Source: a bacterium (GTDB taxonomy: Bacteria; Zixibacteria; MSB-5A5; GN15; FEB-12). From it: 64,000 bases of DNA. The notes beneath the pieces were generated by a model. That model had not been told where the DNA came from and did not search any database. It was given only the letters and a program-made list of their open reading frames with translations. The stretch lies in contig JAHLKV010000003.1 in the NCBI GenBank assembly GCA_020444475.1, positions 186,001 through 250,000 of the forward strand, in the 5' to 3' direction. Position numbers and translations under genes: made by a program. Positions 1-10,928 of this stretch are shown in pieces (positions within the stretch are counted from its first letter, which is position 1; each line of letters begins with the position of its first letter).

Positions 1-194
1 CCCAGATAGAAGTACGGCGCCTGATAGCGCGCGCCGCCGCCGAACTCGAAATGGCGGATTCCGGCCCTGGCCGACGCTTCCATTGCCGGGAGGAAATCCT
101 GAATGCGGACCTTGCCTCCAAATGAACTCTGGAGGCCGTCCCGGAACGGGGTGAACATCACCCGAATCTTCTTGGGCTTCTCAGCAAATATCAT
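1..194 (-). CDS. Biotin-dependent carboxylase carboxyltransferase subunit (pyruvate carboxylase subunit B / oxaloacetate decarboxylase alpha-like), N-terminal part, truncated by window start
   Basis: Reverse-strand translation MIFAEKPKKIRVMFTPFRDGLQSSFGGKVRIQDFLPAMEASARAGIRHFEFGGGARYQAPYFYLG, with the RDGLQS motif; ATGA overlap with the upstream OadG-like ORF. Confidence 0.75.
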   Translation of the reverse strand, partial: MIFAEKPKKIRVMFTPFRDGLQSSFGGKVRIQDFLPAMEASARAGIRHFEFGGGARYQAPYFYL

Positions 195-436
195 TTTATC
201 TCCTCAATCCGCGTAACGATTGTTCCGGGGTACAGAGACTGGTATGTCGTCGAGATTGCGGCGTAAACAGTCGGGTCACCGGTCGCACTCTTCTGCGGGA
301 AAATCGCGACTATGACGCGCATGATTAGGGCCAGCAATGACAGGAGGACAAAGACGGCGGCGAACGCCACCAAACAGACAGTCAGAAGCTCTACCGATCC
401 CACGGTGCAGCTCTCCTCGATGTATAGGCGCCGCAC
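191..436 (-). CDS. OadG-like small membrane subunit (oxaloacetate decarboxylase gamma chain family)
   Basis: 81 aa with a single N-terminal TM (VELLTVCLVAFAAVFVLLSLLALIMRVIVAIFP), directly upstream of and overlapping a carboxyltransferase subunit. Confidence 0.65.
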   Translation of the reverse strand: MRRLYIEESCTVGSVELLTVCLVAFAAVFVLLSLLALIMRVIVAIFPQKSATGDPTVYAAISTTYQSLYPGTIVTRIEEIK

Positions 437-720
437 CTCAGATCAGATCACGCAGCAGCGACAGGGTGGGCGCGGCGATGGAAATTGACCAGCAGTCCCA
501 ATTGATATGCTAAGTAACAACTTAGCCCGCCGTAGTGTCAAGAACGATTTCGATTTAGACGCTCGTATACGTGCCGGTCAGGACCGACCGTAGCTGCATT
601 CTTGCCATAAACGACTTTCATCACACGCAAAAGCGCTTGCAATGTAGCTACATACATCCACGATAGAGGACTTTTGCTATCCACGAACATGACTGTGTCG
701 CAGCCACGACCTGCGACCAT

Positions 721-759
721 GAGAAACCGGCGTTCGGTCACACCGAACGCCGGTTTCTC
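721..759. repeat. Perfect 18-bp-stem hairpin with 3-nt loop in the malic enzyme 3' intergenic region
   Basis: gagaaaccggcgttcggt-cac-accgaacgccggtttctc, read directly. Confidence 0.9.
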
Positions 760-809
760 CAGTTCTGAGACACAGTCAGCCGAACGGCTGCTGTGTCAAC
801 TCGTCATTC

Positions 810-3071
810 TCAGCCTCTGCGGCCTTCGTTCAACTGCGCATCAACCACCGCAATGGCGGTCATGTCGACAATCTCGTTGGCCTGCTGGGTGCGAAGCAGG
901 ATATGAACCGGCTTCGAGAAGCCCATCAGGATCGGTCCGACCGCCGTCATCTCGCCCAGCTCCTTGAGAAGCTTGTACGAGATGTGACCGGCGTTCAGCG
1001 ACGGGAAAATGAACACGTTGGCCGCGCCCTTCAGCGTCGAGAACGGGAAGTAGTGCTCCCGGAACTCGGCGTGCACGGCGGTGTCGGCCTGCATCTCACC
1101 GTCGACCATCAGATCGGGCGCGATCTCCTTGACGATTTCGGTCGCCTTCCGAACCTTGCGCGACTGCTTGGTCGGCGCGGAACCGAAGTTCGAGAACGAC
1201 AGCATCGCGATCCGCGGCTCGATATTGAATGCTTTGGCGACGTGTGAAGCGCCGATCGCAATCTCGGCCATCTCGTCCGCCGTCGGATCGACATTCACCG
1301 CCGTATCGGCAAACATGTACAGCTTGTCTTTTTTGATCATGGCGATCAATGCCGACGCCCGATGAATCCCCTCGTTGAGATCGATAATCTCCATCGCCGG
1401 GCGAATCGCGGTCGGATAATCCGAACGAACGCCGGAAAGCAGCGCATCACAGTCGCCCGCCTCGAGCATCAGCATGCCGAAGTACGACGGCTGCTGAACT
1501 GTCCAGCGAGCCTTCTCCATATCGATACCATGACGGGCACGCTTCTTGTAGTACAGCTCGGCATACGATTCAAGCTTATCCGAGGTCGCGGGATTGATGA
1601 TCTCAATGCCGCTCATGTCGAGTTCATACTTGTGGGCCAGCGCCTCGACTTCAGTCCTGTCGCCCAGCACCACCGGTGTGGCCAGCCCTTCGTGCTCCAC
1701 GATATGCGCAGCCCGCAGGACGCGAATCGAGTTGCCGTCGGGATACACCACGCGCTTTCGGGCTTTCTTGGCCTTGTCGTGAATGACATTCATGAACACG
1801 CGGCCCTTGCCGATACGCTTGCCCAGCTCGGTCTTGTATTCTTCCATATCGCGTGGCCGCTGGGCGACGCCGGAGTCCATGGCGGCCTGGGCCACCGCAG
1901 TCGATTCCCACACCAGCACCCGCGGATCAAACGGCTTCGGAATGATGTACTCCCGGCCGAACCGGAAATGGTCCACACCGTACGCCCGGGCGACTTCCTC
2001 CGGGACGTCTTCCTTGGCCAGATTGGCCAGCGCCTTGACGGCGGCGATTTTCATCTCTTCGTTGATCGCCGTCGCGTGCACGTCAAGCGCACCGCGGAAA
2101 ATGAACGGGAAACCGAGCACGTTGTTGACCTGGTTGGGATAGTCCGATCGACCGGTCGCCATGATTATGTCCTTGCGCGCCGCGACAGCATCCGGGTAGG
2201 TGATTTCCGGATCCGGGTTGGCCATGGCGAAGAGGATCGGGTCCTTCGCCATCGACTGCACCATCTTCTTCGTCACCGTATCCGCGACCGAGACACCGAC
2301 AAACACGTCGGCCCCTTCCATCGCCTGCTCCAGCGTGTGACGGTCTGTCTTGCGAACGAACTCCTGCTTGTACTTGTTGTACGTATCCCCGCGACCTTCG
2401 TACATCACACCCTTGGAATCAACCATCAACACATTCTCGGGCTTCACACCCAGCGACAGGTACAGCTTGGCGCAGGCGATACCGGCCGCGCCGGCCCCCG
2501 AATAAACGACCTTGACCTTGTCGATATCTTTCTGGACAAGCTCCAGCGCGTTGAGCAGCGCAGCGGCGGAGATGATTGCCGTCCCGTGCTGGTCATCGTG
2601 GAAGACCGGGATATTCATCGTCTTCTTGAGCGTCTCTTCGATATAAAAGCACTCCGGACCTTTGATGTCCTCGAGATTGATACCGCCAAACGTCGGTTCG
2701 AGAAGCTGACAGCACTTGATCACATCGTCGGGATCCTGCGTATCCAGCTCGATATCAAACACGTCGACATCGGCAAACCGTTTGAACAGAACGCCCTTGC
2801 CTTCCATCACCGGCTTGCCGGCGGCTGCCCCGATATTGCCCAGCCCGAGCACCGCCGTGCCGTTGGACACCACCGCGACCAGGTTGCCCTTGGCGGTGTA
2901 CTTGTACACATCGGCCGGGTTGTTTTTGATTTCGAGACACGGCTGCGCGACACCGGGCGTGTAGGCCATCGCCAGATCGCGCTGCGTCATACACGGCTTG
3001 GTGGGGTTTATTTCTATCTTGCCCGGTTTGCCCAGGCTGTGATACTCGAGCGCCTGTTGCTTGGTAATCAT
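810..3071 (-). CDS. maeB: NADP-dependent malic enzyme with C-terminal phosphotransacetylase-like domain (MaeB type)
   Basis: 753 aa; malic enzyme N-terminal motifs ([39 protein letters not shown]) and a C-terminal PTA-like domain. Confidence 0.93.
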   Translation of the reverse strand: MITKQQALEYHSLGKPGKIEINPTKPCMTQRDLAMAYTPGVAQPCLEIKNNPADVYKYTAKGNLVAVVSNGTAVLGLGNIGAAAGKPVMEGKGVLFKRFADVDVFDIELDTQDPDDVIKCCQLLEPTFGGINLEDIKGPECFYIEETLKKTMNIPVFHDDQHGTAIISAAALLNALELVQKDIDKVKVVYSGAGAAGIACAKLYLSLGVKPENVLMVDSKGVMYEGRGDTYNKYKQEFVRKTDRHTLEQAMEGADVFVGVSVADTVTKKMVQSMAKDPILFAMANPDPEITYPDAVAARKDIIMATGRSDYPNQVNNVLGFPFIFRGALDVHATAINEEMKIAAVKALANLAKEDVPEEVARAYGVDHFRFGREYIIPKPFDPRVLVWESTAVAQAAMDSGVAQRPRDMEEYKTELGKRIGKGRVFMNVIHDKAKKARKRVVYPDGNSIRVLRAAHIVEHEGLATPVVLGDRTEVEALAHKYELDMSGIEIINPATSDKLESYAELYYKKRARHGIDMEKARWTVQQPSYFGMLMLEAGDCDALLSGVRSDYPTAIRPAMEIIDLNEGIHRASALIAMIKKDKLYMFADTAVNVDPTADEMAEIAIGASHVAKAFNIEPRIAMLSFSNFGSAPTKQSRKVRKATEIVKEIAPDLMVDGEMQADTAVHAEFREHYFPFSTLKGAANVFIFPSLNAGHISYKLLKELGEMTAVGPILMGFSKPVHILLRTQQANEIVDMTAIAVVDAQLNEGRRG

Positions 3072-3242
3072 GGCCCTGTTACTCCTAACGTACGATCGAA
3101 AAACCAGTATTTACGCTGGTGACATTTTTCACAAACCGGTGCATAATAGCTCTTAAAAGCGGGTAGTCAAGGCCTTTTCGGGGCTCCCCGGAGGCATTTT
3201 GAAGCTCTTGCGGGACAACAGATTTACATCGTAAAACAACCG

Positions 3243-3273
3243 CCCGAATCGTGCGCCGAGCGCACGATTCGGG
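3243..3273 (-). terminator. Perfect 13-bp-stem hairpin upstream of the malic enzyme gene and downstream of the 3324-4622 gene, terminator-like
   Basis: cccgaatcgtgcg-ccgag-cgcacgattcggg; the minus strand continues into gcggttgtttt. Confidence 0.55.
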
Positions 3274-3323
3274 ACATCTTCCGGAGTTCGATTGAGCTCG
3301 GTGATCAAGTCCGTTCTGTCCCC

Positions 3324-4622
3324 CTAATCCCCCTTCGGCTTCTCTGTCAGAGCATACCGAAGATTCGCCAGCGTCAGCATCTTTCCTTTCGCATCGTCAC
3401 CACCCAGAAACTCGTTTTTGAGCGTCACTTCCAGCCACAACCCGTCGGTCAACTTCATCTCCCCGCCAAACGTCAGACTCCACAACGGCTGATCGAACAA
3501 CTTCTGATCTTTGGTTTCCGCTGACAGGTAATGCAGCTCCGCCGTCCCGCGTGCATCGACCCCGCCCAGCATAATCCGCGTCCCCAGCCCGAGCTTGCGC
3601 TTGAGTGAATCGGTCTGCCGGACGTATTCATCGTAGGAGATTTGAAACAGAAGCTGCCCTTTGGTGCCGATCCCGAATCCGCCGCCCAGGTAGGTTTTCC
3701 AGTACTCGGTCTGCAGTTTCTCCCACGACGAGTTTTCGGATTTGGAGACCAGGCCGACTGCAAACTGGACGGTGGTCGCGTTCCAGTTGTCCTTCTTGTA
3801 GGCCGCCAGGAGTTCCTTGATCCCTTCTGCGGTAACAGCCGCGGGATCGGAGTCGCTCCAAAGACGCGCTTTGCGAACGAACCAGTTAGAGAGGGCGAGC
3901 AGCGTGTCCTGTACGTTTGCGGCGAGTGCGGTGGTATCGATTCCCTGGCTGTCCATTTCGGTATACAGGCGACTGCGCACCCGCTCCGCCGTGAAGGGAT
4001 GAAGATCGGCTATCGTGTCCGGATTGATTTGCGGATTCATGAGCTTTCTGAGCGCAATGTGCTGCACGACGTTGGGTTGAATCTGAAGCAGCACGGGTTT
4101 CGTCTGATTGTTGTCTATATCGTTGACCTCCGTGAGCCAGGCCTCGCGATCGGTCCACTTGAGCGTCTTCCTCACTTTCGCAATCAACTCGTCGCTCGAC
4201 ACCGGGTCCGCCCTGTCGACCACCGCCCAGCGGCCGCCGACCGCAAAGCGGGTGACATCACCATCTTTGGCGGTTCCAACCGTGAACAACATGCGGCGTT
4301 CAGTCCGCCGATAGGTCTCAAGGGTCTTTCTGGAAAAGGTCGTGTATGGGCTCCACTCCACTGCCAGATCGGGAGCGATCGTGCCACTTCCGCCCCCTGA
4401 CGCATTGACCGTGGAGATGGCTAGCTCTCTAACCGAGCTTGGCCGGGCGACGTTGGTCGGACTGACACCCAACAGTGTGAACGCGGAGAGATCCGGGGGA
4501 GCAAAGTCGGGGAAAACATCCGAAGGCTTCACATCGTTCTTCGGCTCGGCCACCGCACCGGCGGTGAACGCGAAAATCGACATACATACGAAAACGGCCA
4601 TCACGGCGTTATTCTTCTTCAT
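3324..4622 (-). CDS. Secreted or outer-membrane protein of unknown function
   Basis: Signal peptide MKKNNAVMAVFVCMSIFAFTAGAVA; the C-terminal third has alternating beta-barrel-like strands (GIGTKGQLLFQISYDEYV...TLANLRYAL). Confidence 0.6.
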   Translation of the reverse strand: MKKNNAVMAVFVCMSIFAFTAGAVAEPKNDVKPSDVFPDFAPPDLSAFTLLGVSPTNVARPSSVRELAISTVNASGGGSGTIAPDLAVEWSPYTTFSRKTLETYRRTERRMLFTVGTAKDGDVTRFAVGGRWAVVDRADPVSSDELIAKVRKTLKWTDREAWLTEVNDIDNNQTKPVLLQIQPNVVQHIALRKLMNPQINPDTIADLHPFTAERVRSRLYTEMDSQGIDTTALAANVQDTLLALSNWFVRKARLWSDSDPAAVTAEGIKELLAAYKKDNWNATTVQFAVGLVSKSENSSWEKLQTEYWKTYLGGGFGIGTKGQLLFQISYDEYVRQTDSLKRKLGLGTRIMLGGVDARGTAELHYLSAETKDQKLFDQPLWSLTFGGEMKLTDGLWLEVTLKNEFLGGDDAKGKMLTLANLRYALTEKPKGD

Positions 4623-4679
4623 CTTCTGTCTCCTGGTAGAGAGGAATGTCGCCCTTGTGCACGCGAGACCAATCTCCAC

Positions 4680-5033
4680 TCATTCGCCCGCCAGAATTGC
4701 CGATCCCGATTCCTCGGCCGCCGGCTTGTCGGCGTCAATCACCCCGGGCTTCGTCCATTCGTGCAGAACGTGCCCGTCCTGCTCCCAGACAATCTTCACT
4801 TCATATTGTTGGCTGTCACCGGTCGGTCCACCGAGTCCGAAAGTCCAGCGATTGGAATCGAGATGAAGTTCCGAAGGCATCCCCAGGTGGTGGATATGTT
4901 CACCGCCGCCGGTGTCATCCCCCCTGAATTTCTTGTCATCGGCAAGGTACCAGTACCTATAGGCATGCGGGCCATCAACCGTGATGGTGATTACAACCAC
5001 GCCGCCGTCCATTGCAAAGCGTACGACTTCCAT
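4680..5033 (-). CDS. Hypothetical 117 aa protein
   Basis: Open reading frame in a colinear minus-strand run; no family recognised. Confidence 0.45.
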   Translation of the reverse strand: MEVVRFAMDGGVVVITITVDGPHAYRYWYLADDKKFRGDDTGGGEHIHHLGMPSELHLDSNRWTFGLGGPTGDSQQYEVKIVWEQDGHVLHEWTKPGVIDADKPAAEESGSAILAGE

Positions 5034-5187
5034 CGCCTGACTCCCCTGTAGATAGAGCGGTTTGGATCAGAAATCGAAGAGGTGCCTGTTCCCCCGCATT
5101 TGCGGACCGGTGTGCTCCATGATACGTCGAACGGCAACTGAAGGGCAAGGGAAATGTCCGCCGGAGGGAAACACCCCAACTACAAAG

Positions 5188-5216
5188 CGCGCTCATGTGG
5201 CTGGCATGAACGCGCT
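5188..5216 (-). terminator. Hairpin downstream of the LRV-like gene
   Basis: aagcgcgctcatg tggctgg catgaacgcgctt, an imperfect inverted repeat. Confidence 0.5.
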
Positions 5217-5246
5217 TCGTTGGACTAAGCAGAAAAGAAGATTCGT

Positions 5247-5639
5247 CTAAAACTTCGCCTTCACCGACACCCGCTTCTTGGCGGCGGCACTGCGGCCCGG
5301 ACGCCACTTCTCGAGATACATCGTCGCCGAATCGCGACACTCACGGTCACCGTCGTTCAGCAGACGTTCCAGTGTCTCCGGGGTAGTGTTTTTGTGGAAG
5401 CAGACGAGGCGGCGAAGTTCCGGCATCTCGTGCTGCGAGATACGATCGAGCGTCACCGGGCTGGTGTTGGGATTGAAACAAAGCGCTACTTTCGGCGCCC
5501 AGTCGGTCAGCCGTTCGCACCAGTCAAGCACCATCGGATCGTCGAAATCCGCGATATCATCACAATCAAATTCGCCTTTCAGGTACCGCTCTTCGACATC
5601 CTCATACGAGCGAAACACCCACTGTTTCTTTGCGGCCAT
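5247..5639 (-). CDS. LRV/HEAT-like short repeat protein
   Basis: Repeats such as CFNPNTSPVTLDRISQHEMPELRRLVCFHKNTTPETLERLLNDGDRECRDSA resemble leucine-rich repeat variant units; start placed at MAAKKQWVF. Confidence 0.55.
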   Translation of the reverse strand: MAAKKQWVFRSYEDVEERYLKGEFDCDDIADFDDPMVLDWCERLTDWAPKVALCFNPNTSPVTLDRISQHEMPELRRLVCFHKNTTPETLERLLNDGDRECRDSATMYLEKWRPGRSAAAKKRVSVKAKF

Positions 5640-5797
5640 CACGATCCTCCTTGGGGCGTGTCTTGGACATACGTGTTTCTTACAGGATATATCGGTCCAA
5701 TCCGAGCCCCACTTTACACGAGGGTCGGCCAAAGATGCGATTTAATTGGGAGATAATCGGTTAGAAGGACTTGCGCAGAATCTGAACAGCGACCAAA

Positions 5798-6505
5798 TCA
5801 CCACTTCACGCGATAGACACCCTGACCGCCGCGCGGACCGGAGCCGGTCCCCTTGATTTTAACCACCAGTCTCAAAAGCAGCCAGCCAAACACGAACCCG
5901 CCGATATGAGCCAGATACGCAACCCCGGACTGGTCCCCAATCAGCGTCATCAGCAGTTGATACACCAGCCAGATCCCCAGCACCACTTTAGCCGGCAGCA
6001 CGATAAACTGGATGAAGAAGAAAAACAGCAGACAGGTGATCTCCGCTCTCGGATGCAGCACCAGGTACGCCCCCATAACCCCGGAGATCGCCCCCGATGC
6101 TCCCACCAGCGGGATGGCCGAATCGATATTGGGCAGTGTGTACAGCCCCACCGCCGCCAGACCGGCCACCAGATAGAAAATCAGAAACTTCACCGGCCCG
6201 AAATAGTCTTCGATATTGTTGCCGTAGATCCACAGGAAGAGCATGTTGCCGATCAGGTGCATCCATCCCCCGTGCATGAACATCGATGTAAACGGCGTGA
6301 GATAGTACCAGCCCGGAATGACCATCTCATGAATGCCGCCGAAATAGATCCCGGGCGTGAATCCGTAGGTCGCCAGAAAGGACTGGAACCCGCGAAGGGG
6401 AAGTGTCTGGGAATACAAAAAGACGAGCGTATTGACGACAATCAGCCCCACGGTAACGTATGGCTTGCGGAAGGTCGGTTGATCGTCACGAATCGGAAAC
6501 AGCAC
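5798..6505 (-). CDS. Rhomboid-family intramembrane serine protease
   Basis: GASGAISGVMGAYLVLHPRA catalytic motif, HGGWMHLIGNMLFLWIYGNNIED, HIGGFVFG; GTG start with an upstream aaggagag RBS. Confidence 0.9.
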   Translation of the reverse strand: MLFPIRDDQPTFRKPYVTVGLIVVNTLVFLYSQTLPLRGFQSFLATYGFTPGIYFGGIHEMVIPGWYYLTPFTSMFMHGGWMHLIGNMLFLWIYGNNIEDYFGPVKFLIFYLVAGLAAVGLYTLPNIDSAIPLVGASGAISGVMGAYLVLHPRAEITCLLFFFFIQFIVLPAKVVLGIWLVYQLLMTLIGDQSGVAYLAHIGGFVFGWLLLRLVVKIKGTGSGPRGGQGVYRVKW

Positions 6506-6536
6506 GTACCCGGACTCTCCTTCGTCGGTTGCAGAC

Positions 6537-8837
6537 CTACTTCGGGTTTCTATCCTTAACGAAGAACTGGAAGTAATGTTCGGCCTTGTTCCCGGCCCGG
6601 TCGAACACCGTAATCGCCACATGATGGGCGCCGTCGGTCAGATCTTCCAGCGGCTGTGTCTTGCACACCTTCGACTCCGGATCGTACTCGGGGATCATCC
6701 AGCGATTATCCAGTCGTATGTCAATAGCCCGGTCGTCTGCTATCCCCGACAGGTTGTCGACTATCTCGAACCTGATCTCCGGGCGTCGATTGTAGTACGT
6801 CATTCCCGGCTTGATATTCACCCGATAAATCAACGGCGCTTCGAGGTCATACAACGCCGCGAACCGTCCGCCTCCCGCCGACGACGCCGTCACGAGACGA
6901 TCGTTGTTGTGCCACTCGCTGTCCGTCAGCCAGACCCATTCACTTTTTTCCGGATCGTACCAGCAGAGACCGGTCTTGTCGTTAACCTGATTGATCGATC
7001 GGATCTTCACTTCCATCGGGAAGTCCTTGCGAGTGAGAAAGACCTGGGGCTTGATGTCATACACGTCGGAGTTCAAATCGCCGGTCGGCAGCGTATCAAG
7101 ATGCTGCACCTGCACGAACAGCGGTGAGTAGAAATACTCCCGCCCCAGGTTCAGCGTAAGCAGAGAATCACTTGTCACACGCTCGGTTCGGTGCAGACCG
7201 ACCAGCCTGATATCAACATCGATTATCCCGTCGGTCGGACTGCCCGGCTCCTGGCTCAGCGCCCCTCTCATCTTCGTGATATGGGCATACTGCGGTTCGG
7301 GAGGCACAAAAAAGAGATACTCCTTGGTGTTCGTAAACCGGGTCGGATACTCGGTACCGAGCAGAGAGTCTCCATTGTACAGCTCGAGGCGAGCAGCGCC
7401 GGCACGCACGGTCGGCGCCACCAGTCTCACCAGCAGCCCATCTTCGGTCACCTCGGGCAGAATCCCGATTTTCGTATAGGCATAGGAACTGATCCCATAG
7501 AACGGCTCGTCGGCGATCGCGAACCCGTCGTCGGTGAGGGCCACCAGACGAAGGATCGTCTGCGCCAGCCGCTTCGAACTGTGAATGGCATAGCGATACC
7601 GACCATCGTCAAGCTTCGTCCGCACGAGACTGTCCGGAACCCCCCAGTCTTTGCCGTCAAACATCTGCAGATCGATCGAGTCCGCGCCGATCGCCTTCAT
7701 CGCCGCCGAAACGCCGACATAAGCATCGAGCGAGTTCAGCCCGGTCTCGACCGTCGAGTCAACAGCACAGACACCCTCTTTCGGCCCCCAGACGAAGTCG
7801 AACGACAGCTCCGACGAGTTCCCGAACGCATCGACACCGACGATTTTCGCGCGGTGCCTACCGATCGTGAGTCCGTCGTTGGCGCCGACAACGCCGTCAT
7901 CGCCTGCCAGCGCCCGGCTGATCCTCACTTCGTTGCCGGGCTCCTGGTACAACCGGCGGACCCGCTTGCTGTCGTTGGCGACAGCGACGTTGTCGAACTC
8001 CAGATCAGACATCGGGCCGGACTCGAACTGAAGCGTGTCCAGCACAATCCGATAGTACGGTCGATCGTCGATCGACAGCTCGAGCGAGTAAATCGACTGG
8101 CGCATCCCCGCTTCACGCATCTGGTCATAGCAGTCGGCCAGCAGTCCGAACGGCCGGTTGAAATGCAGCTTCTCGGCGATCGTAAATCTGCCCTTCTTGC
8201 CCGACGGGACCACGTTCACGAACATCCGGCGGCTTCCGTCGGCGAATATCCCCCGGTCGTCCTTGAGCACGAATCCAACGCGCTCGAACGTCGGCCGCAC
8301 GTTGTCTTTGAGAGAAAATCCGTTTCGAAGCGGGTTGATCGGCACGTTGTCGGCGGTCCGTTTCTCGAGATGCAGGTGCGGGGCGCCCGTACCCGTCTTG
8401 CCCGTCTTTCCGAGCACCTCCCCTTTTTTCACCCTGATCGAATCCGGCGGGAGAGAAATATCGGTGTAATACCGCTTCGCGGCCACCTGGGCCTCTCTGA
8501 CGGTACGATCGATCGTGTCATTGAAGCTGTCCAGGTGGGCAAACACGTAGACATAGCCGTCGTCCCCCTTGAGATATATCACCTTCCCGTAGCCGTCATA
8601 GGAGGTTCGGAGTCGCATGATATGGCCGGAGACAGGAGCCACCAGATCGGCGCCAATCCGGCCCCCGGTGCGGAGATCCACCCCGGCGTGGAAGCGACGC
8701 GGGCGGTAATCGCCGAATCCCGACGAGAGGTCGATGTCCCTTTTTAACGGCCAGTCGGCTGTTGCGGCATAAGCAGTTGCGGCCGCCAGTCCGGCCAGGA
8801 CTAAGCAAGTGCGAGCTGTGGTCGATAATCTCTTCAT
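6537..8837 (-). CDS. M23-family peptidase (LytM-like) with long beta-rich C-terminus
   Basis: HAGVDLRTGGRIGADLVAPVSGHIMR...GKVIYLKGDDGYVYVFAHLDSF...GTGAPHLHLEKR; signal peptide at MKRLSTTARTCLVLAGLAAATAYA. Confidence 0.85.
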   Translation of the reverse strand: MKRLSTTARTCLVLAGLAAATAYAATADWPLKRDIDLSSGFGDYRPRRFHAGVDLRTGGRIGADLVAPVSGHIMRLRTSYDGYGKVIYLKGDDGYVYVFAHLDSFNDTIDRTVREAQVAAKRYYTDISLPPDSIRVKKGEVLGKTGKTGTGAPHLHLEKRTADNVPINPLRNGFSLKDNVRPTFERVGFVLKDDRGIFADGSRRMFVNVVPSGKKGRFTIAEKLHFNRPFGLLADCYDQMREAGMRQSIYSLELSIDDRPYYRIVLDTLQFESGPMSDLEFDNVAVANDSKRVRRLYQEPGNEVRISRALAGDDGVVGANDGLTIGRHRAKIVGVDAFGNSSELSFDFVWGPKEGVCAVDSTVETGLNSLDAYVGVSAAMKAIGADSIDLQMFDGKDWGVPDSLVRTKLDDGRYRYAIHSSKRLAQTILRLVALTDDGFAIADEPFYGISSYAYTKIGILPEVTEDGLLVRLVAPTVRAGAARLELYNGDSLLGTEYPTRFTNTKEYLFFVPPEPQYAHITKMRGALSQEPGSPTDGIIDVDIRLVGLHRTERVTSDSLLTLNLGREYFYSPLFVQVQHLDTLPTGDLNSDVYDIKPQVFLTRKDFPMEVKIRSINQVNDKTGLCWYDPEKSEWVWLTDSEWHNNDRLVTASSAGGGRFAALYDLEAPLIYRVNIKPGMTYYNRRPEIRFEIVDNLSGIADDRAIDIRLDNRWMIPEYDPESKVCKTQPLEDLTDGAHHVAITVFDRAGNKAEHYFQFFVKDRNPK

Positions 8838-9035
8838 AAGCGTAAGTAGTGGTCGATGATTGTACGTCTTTGCTGTTGAATTGTGCCCAAATAAGGGCAC
8901 CGGCGTATAAATTGCAAGGCCGGATTGTTGCCAAACCCGCGCTTTTCATTATATTGCAAGGCTCGTATCGGCCCGTTGGGCCACCACCGATGATTTATCC
9001 AGATTGGTTCTGATACACGTAAGGAGACGGCTCGA

Positions 9036-10901
9036 ATGTTTGAAGCGCTTCGCAAGATGATCTTCCCGATCATCGTCATAACCCTGCTCTTTTTCGTCGC
9101 CATGATCGTCCTCGAGTGGGGACTCAGTTTCAGCAGCTCCGCCCAGTACGGTGACCCGAATGTCGTCGCGGTCGTCAACGGCGAAGAAATCGCCTGGAAC
9201 AACTTCTACAGTGTTTACAATAACCTCTACCAGCAGGAGTCCCAGAAGCGTGACGGCGATGTTCCGGATGACGTCGCCCGCCAACTGGAAGACCAGGCGT
9301 TCAACCAGATGCTCCACGACCACCTGCTCATGCAGCAGGTCCGCGCCAGGGAACTCGCGGTTTCCGACACCGAGCTCTTCTCGTACTTGCAGATGTCACC
9401 ACCGGCTTACGTGCAGAGCATTCCGGACTTCCAGACCGACGGCCGGTTCGACTACCAGAAGTACCTCGGCTTCATGCTCAATCCCCAGGCCGGTCCCTTC
9501 TGGGTACAGGTTGAGGCGCTCGCCCGTCAGGACGTGCTGAAGCTCAAAGTCCAGGAGATGGTGATCTCAGCGGCCGTCGTCACCGAAGACGAAGTTCGCC
9601 AGAGCTTCATCGCCAACAACGAAAAGGTTACGGTCGGCGCCGCCAACGCCGCCTACAACGACTTCATTCAGCCCCGCCCGACGTTTACCGACGAGCAGAT
9701 CCGCGCCGTCTACGACAGCAAACCCGAAGACTACCAGGTCGGTGAACGCCGCACGCTGAAAGTCGCCATGATCGAAAAGGTCGCTTCGGAGCAGGACGAA
9801 GAAACAGCCCGGCAGGAAATCCAGTCGATCTACGACTCCGTCACGGCCGGCGGTGATTTCGCCGAACTCGCCCGGGTGCGCTCCGAAGACACCCAGTCGG
9901 CCATCAACGGCGGCGATCTCGGCTGGTTCCCCGAAGGCCAGATGGTCGACGAGTTCAACTCGCGCGCCTTCTCCATGAAGGACGGTGAAGTCTCCGAACC
10001 GTTCCGGACCCAGTTCGGCTGGCACATCATCAAACATCACGGCTATCGAACCGACACCGAAGTTCCTCGCGGCAAGACCAAGGAAGAGAAAGTGCGCAAG
10101 GCCCACGTCTCGCACATCCTCCTCCGCATACAGCCGTCGCCCGAGACACTTGACAACGCCTACGCCGCCCTGACCCGCTTCCGCACGCTCGCGGCCGAAA
10201 GCGGCTTCGACCAGGCCGCGGCCGAGACCGGCATCGAGGTCAAGACGACCCAGCCCTTCCTCAAGGGCACCGGCGCTGACTTCCTCGGCCCGGACGCCGA
10301 GGCCAACGAGTTCGCCTTCAACCATGAAAAGGGCGACCTCAGCAGACTCCGCGACACCGAATCGGCCTTCTACATCGCCCAGGTCGGCGACATTCTCCCG
10401 GCCGGTCGGTCGCCGTTCGAGGACGTCAAGCAGCGCATCGAATCCGAGATGGTGCGTGACTCCGTCCGCCAGCGCTGCTGGGCCAAGGCAAAAGAAGTGC
10501 ATGACCTGGTTATCAACGAAGGGGTCACGCTGAAAGACGCCGCCTCCAAAGCCGGGGTCCCGTACACCAGCCAGGCACCGATCACCCGCCAGGGCTTCCT
10601 GACAGGAATCGGCCGCCAGCCCGAGGTTATCGGCGCCGCCTTCGGCCTGACCACCCCCGGCCAGATATCAGAGCCGATCGAATGGACCGCCGGCGGAACC
10701 GTGCTTGAGCTGATTCAGCGCGAATCGCCCGACCTCTCCACCTTCACGGAGAAGCGGGACTCGATCTACACCGCGATCAAGTCTGCAAAACAGCAGGAAT
10801 TGTACGCGCGCTGGTACCAGAAACTGGTCGAGGATTCCGAGATCATCAACAACCTCGAGCGCAACCGCAACCTGCAGGACGAGCAGCAGGCTTCGCTCTA
10901 G
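9036..10901 (+). CDS. Membrane-anchored peptidylprolyl isomerase (PpiD/SurA-like)
   Basis: N-terminal TM, SurA_N-like region, parvulin signatures (GGDFAELARVRSEDTQSAINGGDLGWFPEGQMVDEFNSRAFSMKDGEVSEPFRTQFGWHIIK). Confidence 0.88.
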   Translation: MFEALRKMIFPIIVITLLFFVAMIVLEWGLSFSSSAQYGDPNVVAVVNGEEIAWNNFYSVYNNLYQQESQKRDGDVPDDVARQLEDQAFNQMLHDHLLMQQVRARELAVSDTELFSYLQMSPPAYVQSIPDFQTDGRFDYQKYLGFMLNPQAGPFWVQVEALARQDVLKLKVQEMVISAAVVTEDEVRQSFIANNEKVTVGAANAAYNDFIQPRPTFTDEQIRAVYDSKPEDYQVGERRTLKVAMIEKVASEQDEETARQEIQSIYDSVTAGGDFAELARVRSEDTQSAINGGDLGWFPEGQMVDEFNSRAFSMKDGEVSEPFRTQFGWHIIKHHGYRTDTEVPRGKTKEEKVRKAHVSHILLRIQPSPETLDNAYAALTRFRTLAAESGFDQAAAETGIEVKTTQPFLKGTGADFLGPDAEANEFAFNHEKGDLSRLRDTESAFYIAQVGDILPAGRSPFEDVKQRIESEMVRDSVRQRCWAKAKEVHDLVINEGVTLKDAASKAGVPYTSQAPITRQGFLTGIGRQPEVIGAAFGLTTPGQISEPIEWTAGGTVLELIQRESPDLSTFTEKRDSIYTAIKSAKQQELYARWYQKLVEDSEIINNLERNRNLQDEQQASL

Positions 10902-10928
10902 GCCGCTTTCTGAAAGAATCGATCTGAA

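Noticed and set aside
538-741. 67-aa minus-strand ORF downstream of malic enzyme
   Set aside because: Starts inside a perfect hairpin and has no recognisable motif; more likely non-coding
1362-3122. 586-aa plus-strand ORF antisense to malic enzyme
   Set aside because: GC-rich shadow ORF with Arg/His-rich composition, fully overlapping a clearly real gene
7191-8747. 518-aa plus-strand ORF antisense to the M23 peptidase
   Set aside because: Shadow ORF; no recognisable domain, biased composition
9567-10502. 311-aa minus-strand ORF antisense to the PpiD-like gene
   Set aside because: Gly/Val/Asp-biased antisense reading of a real gene
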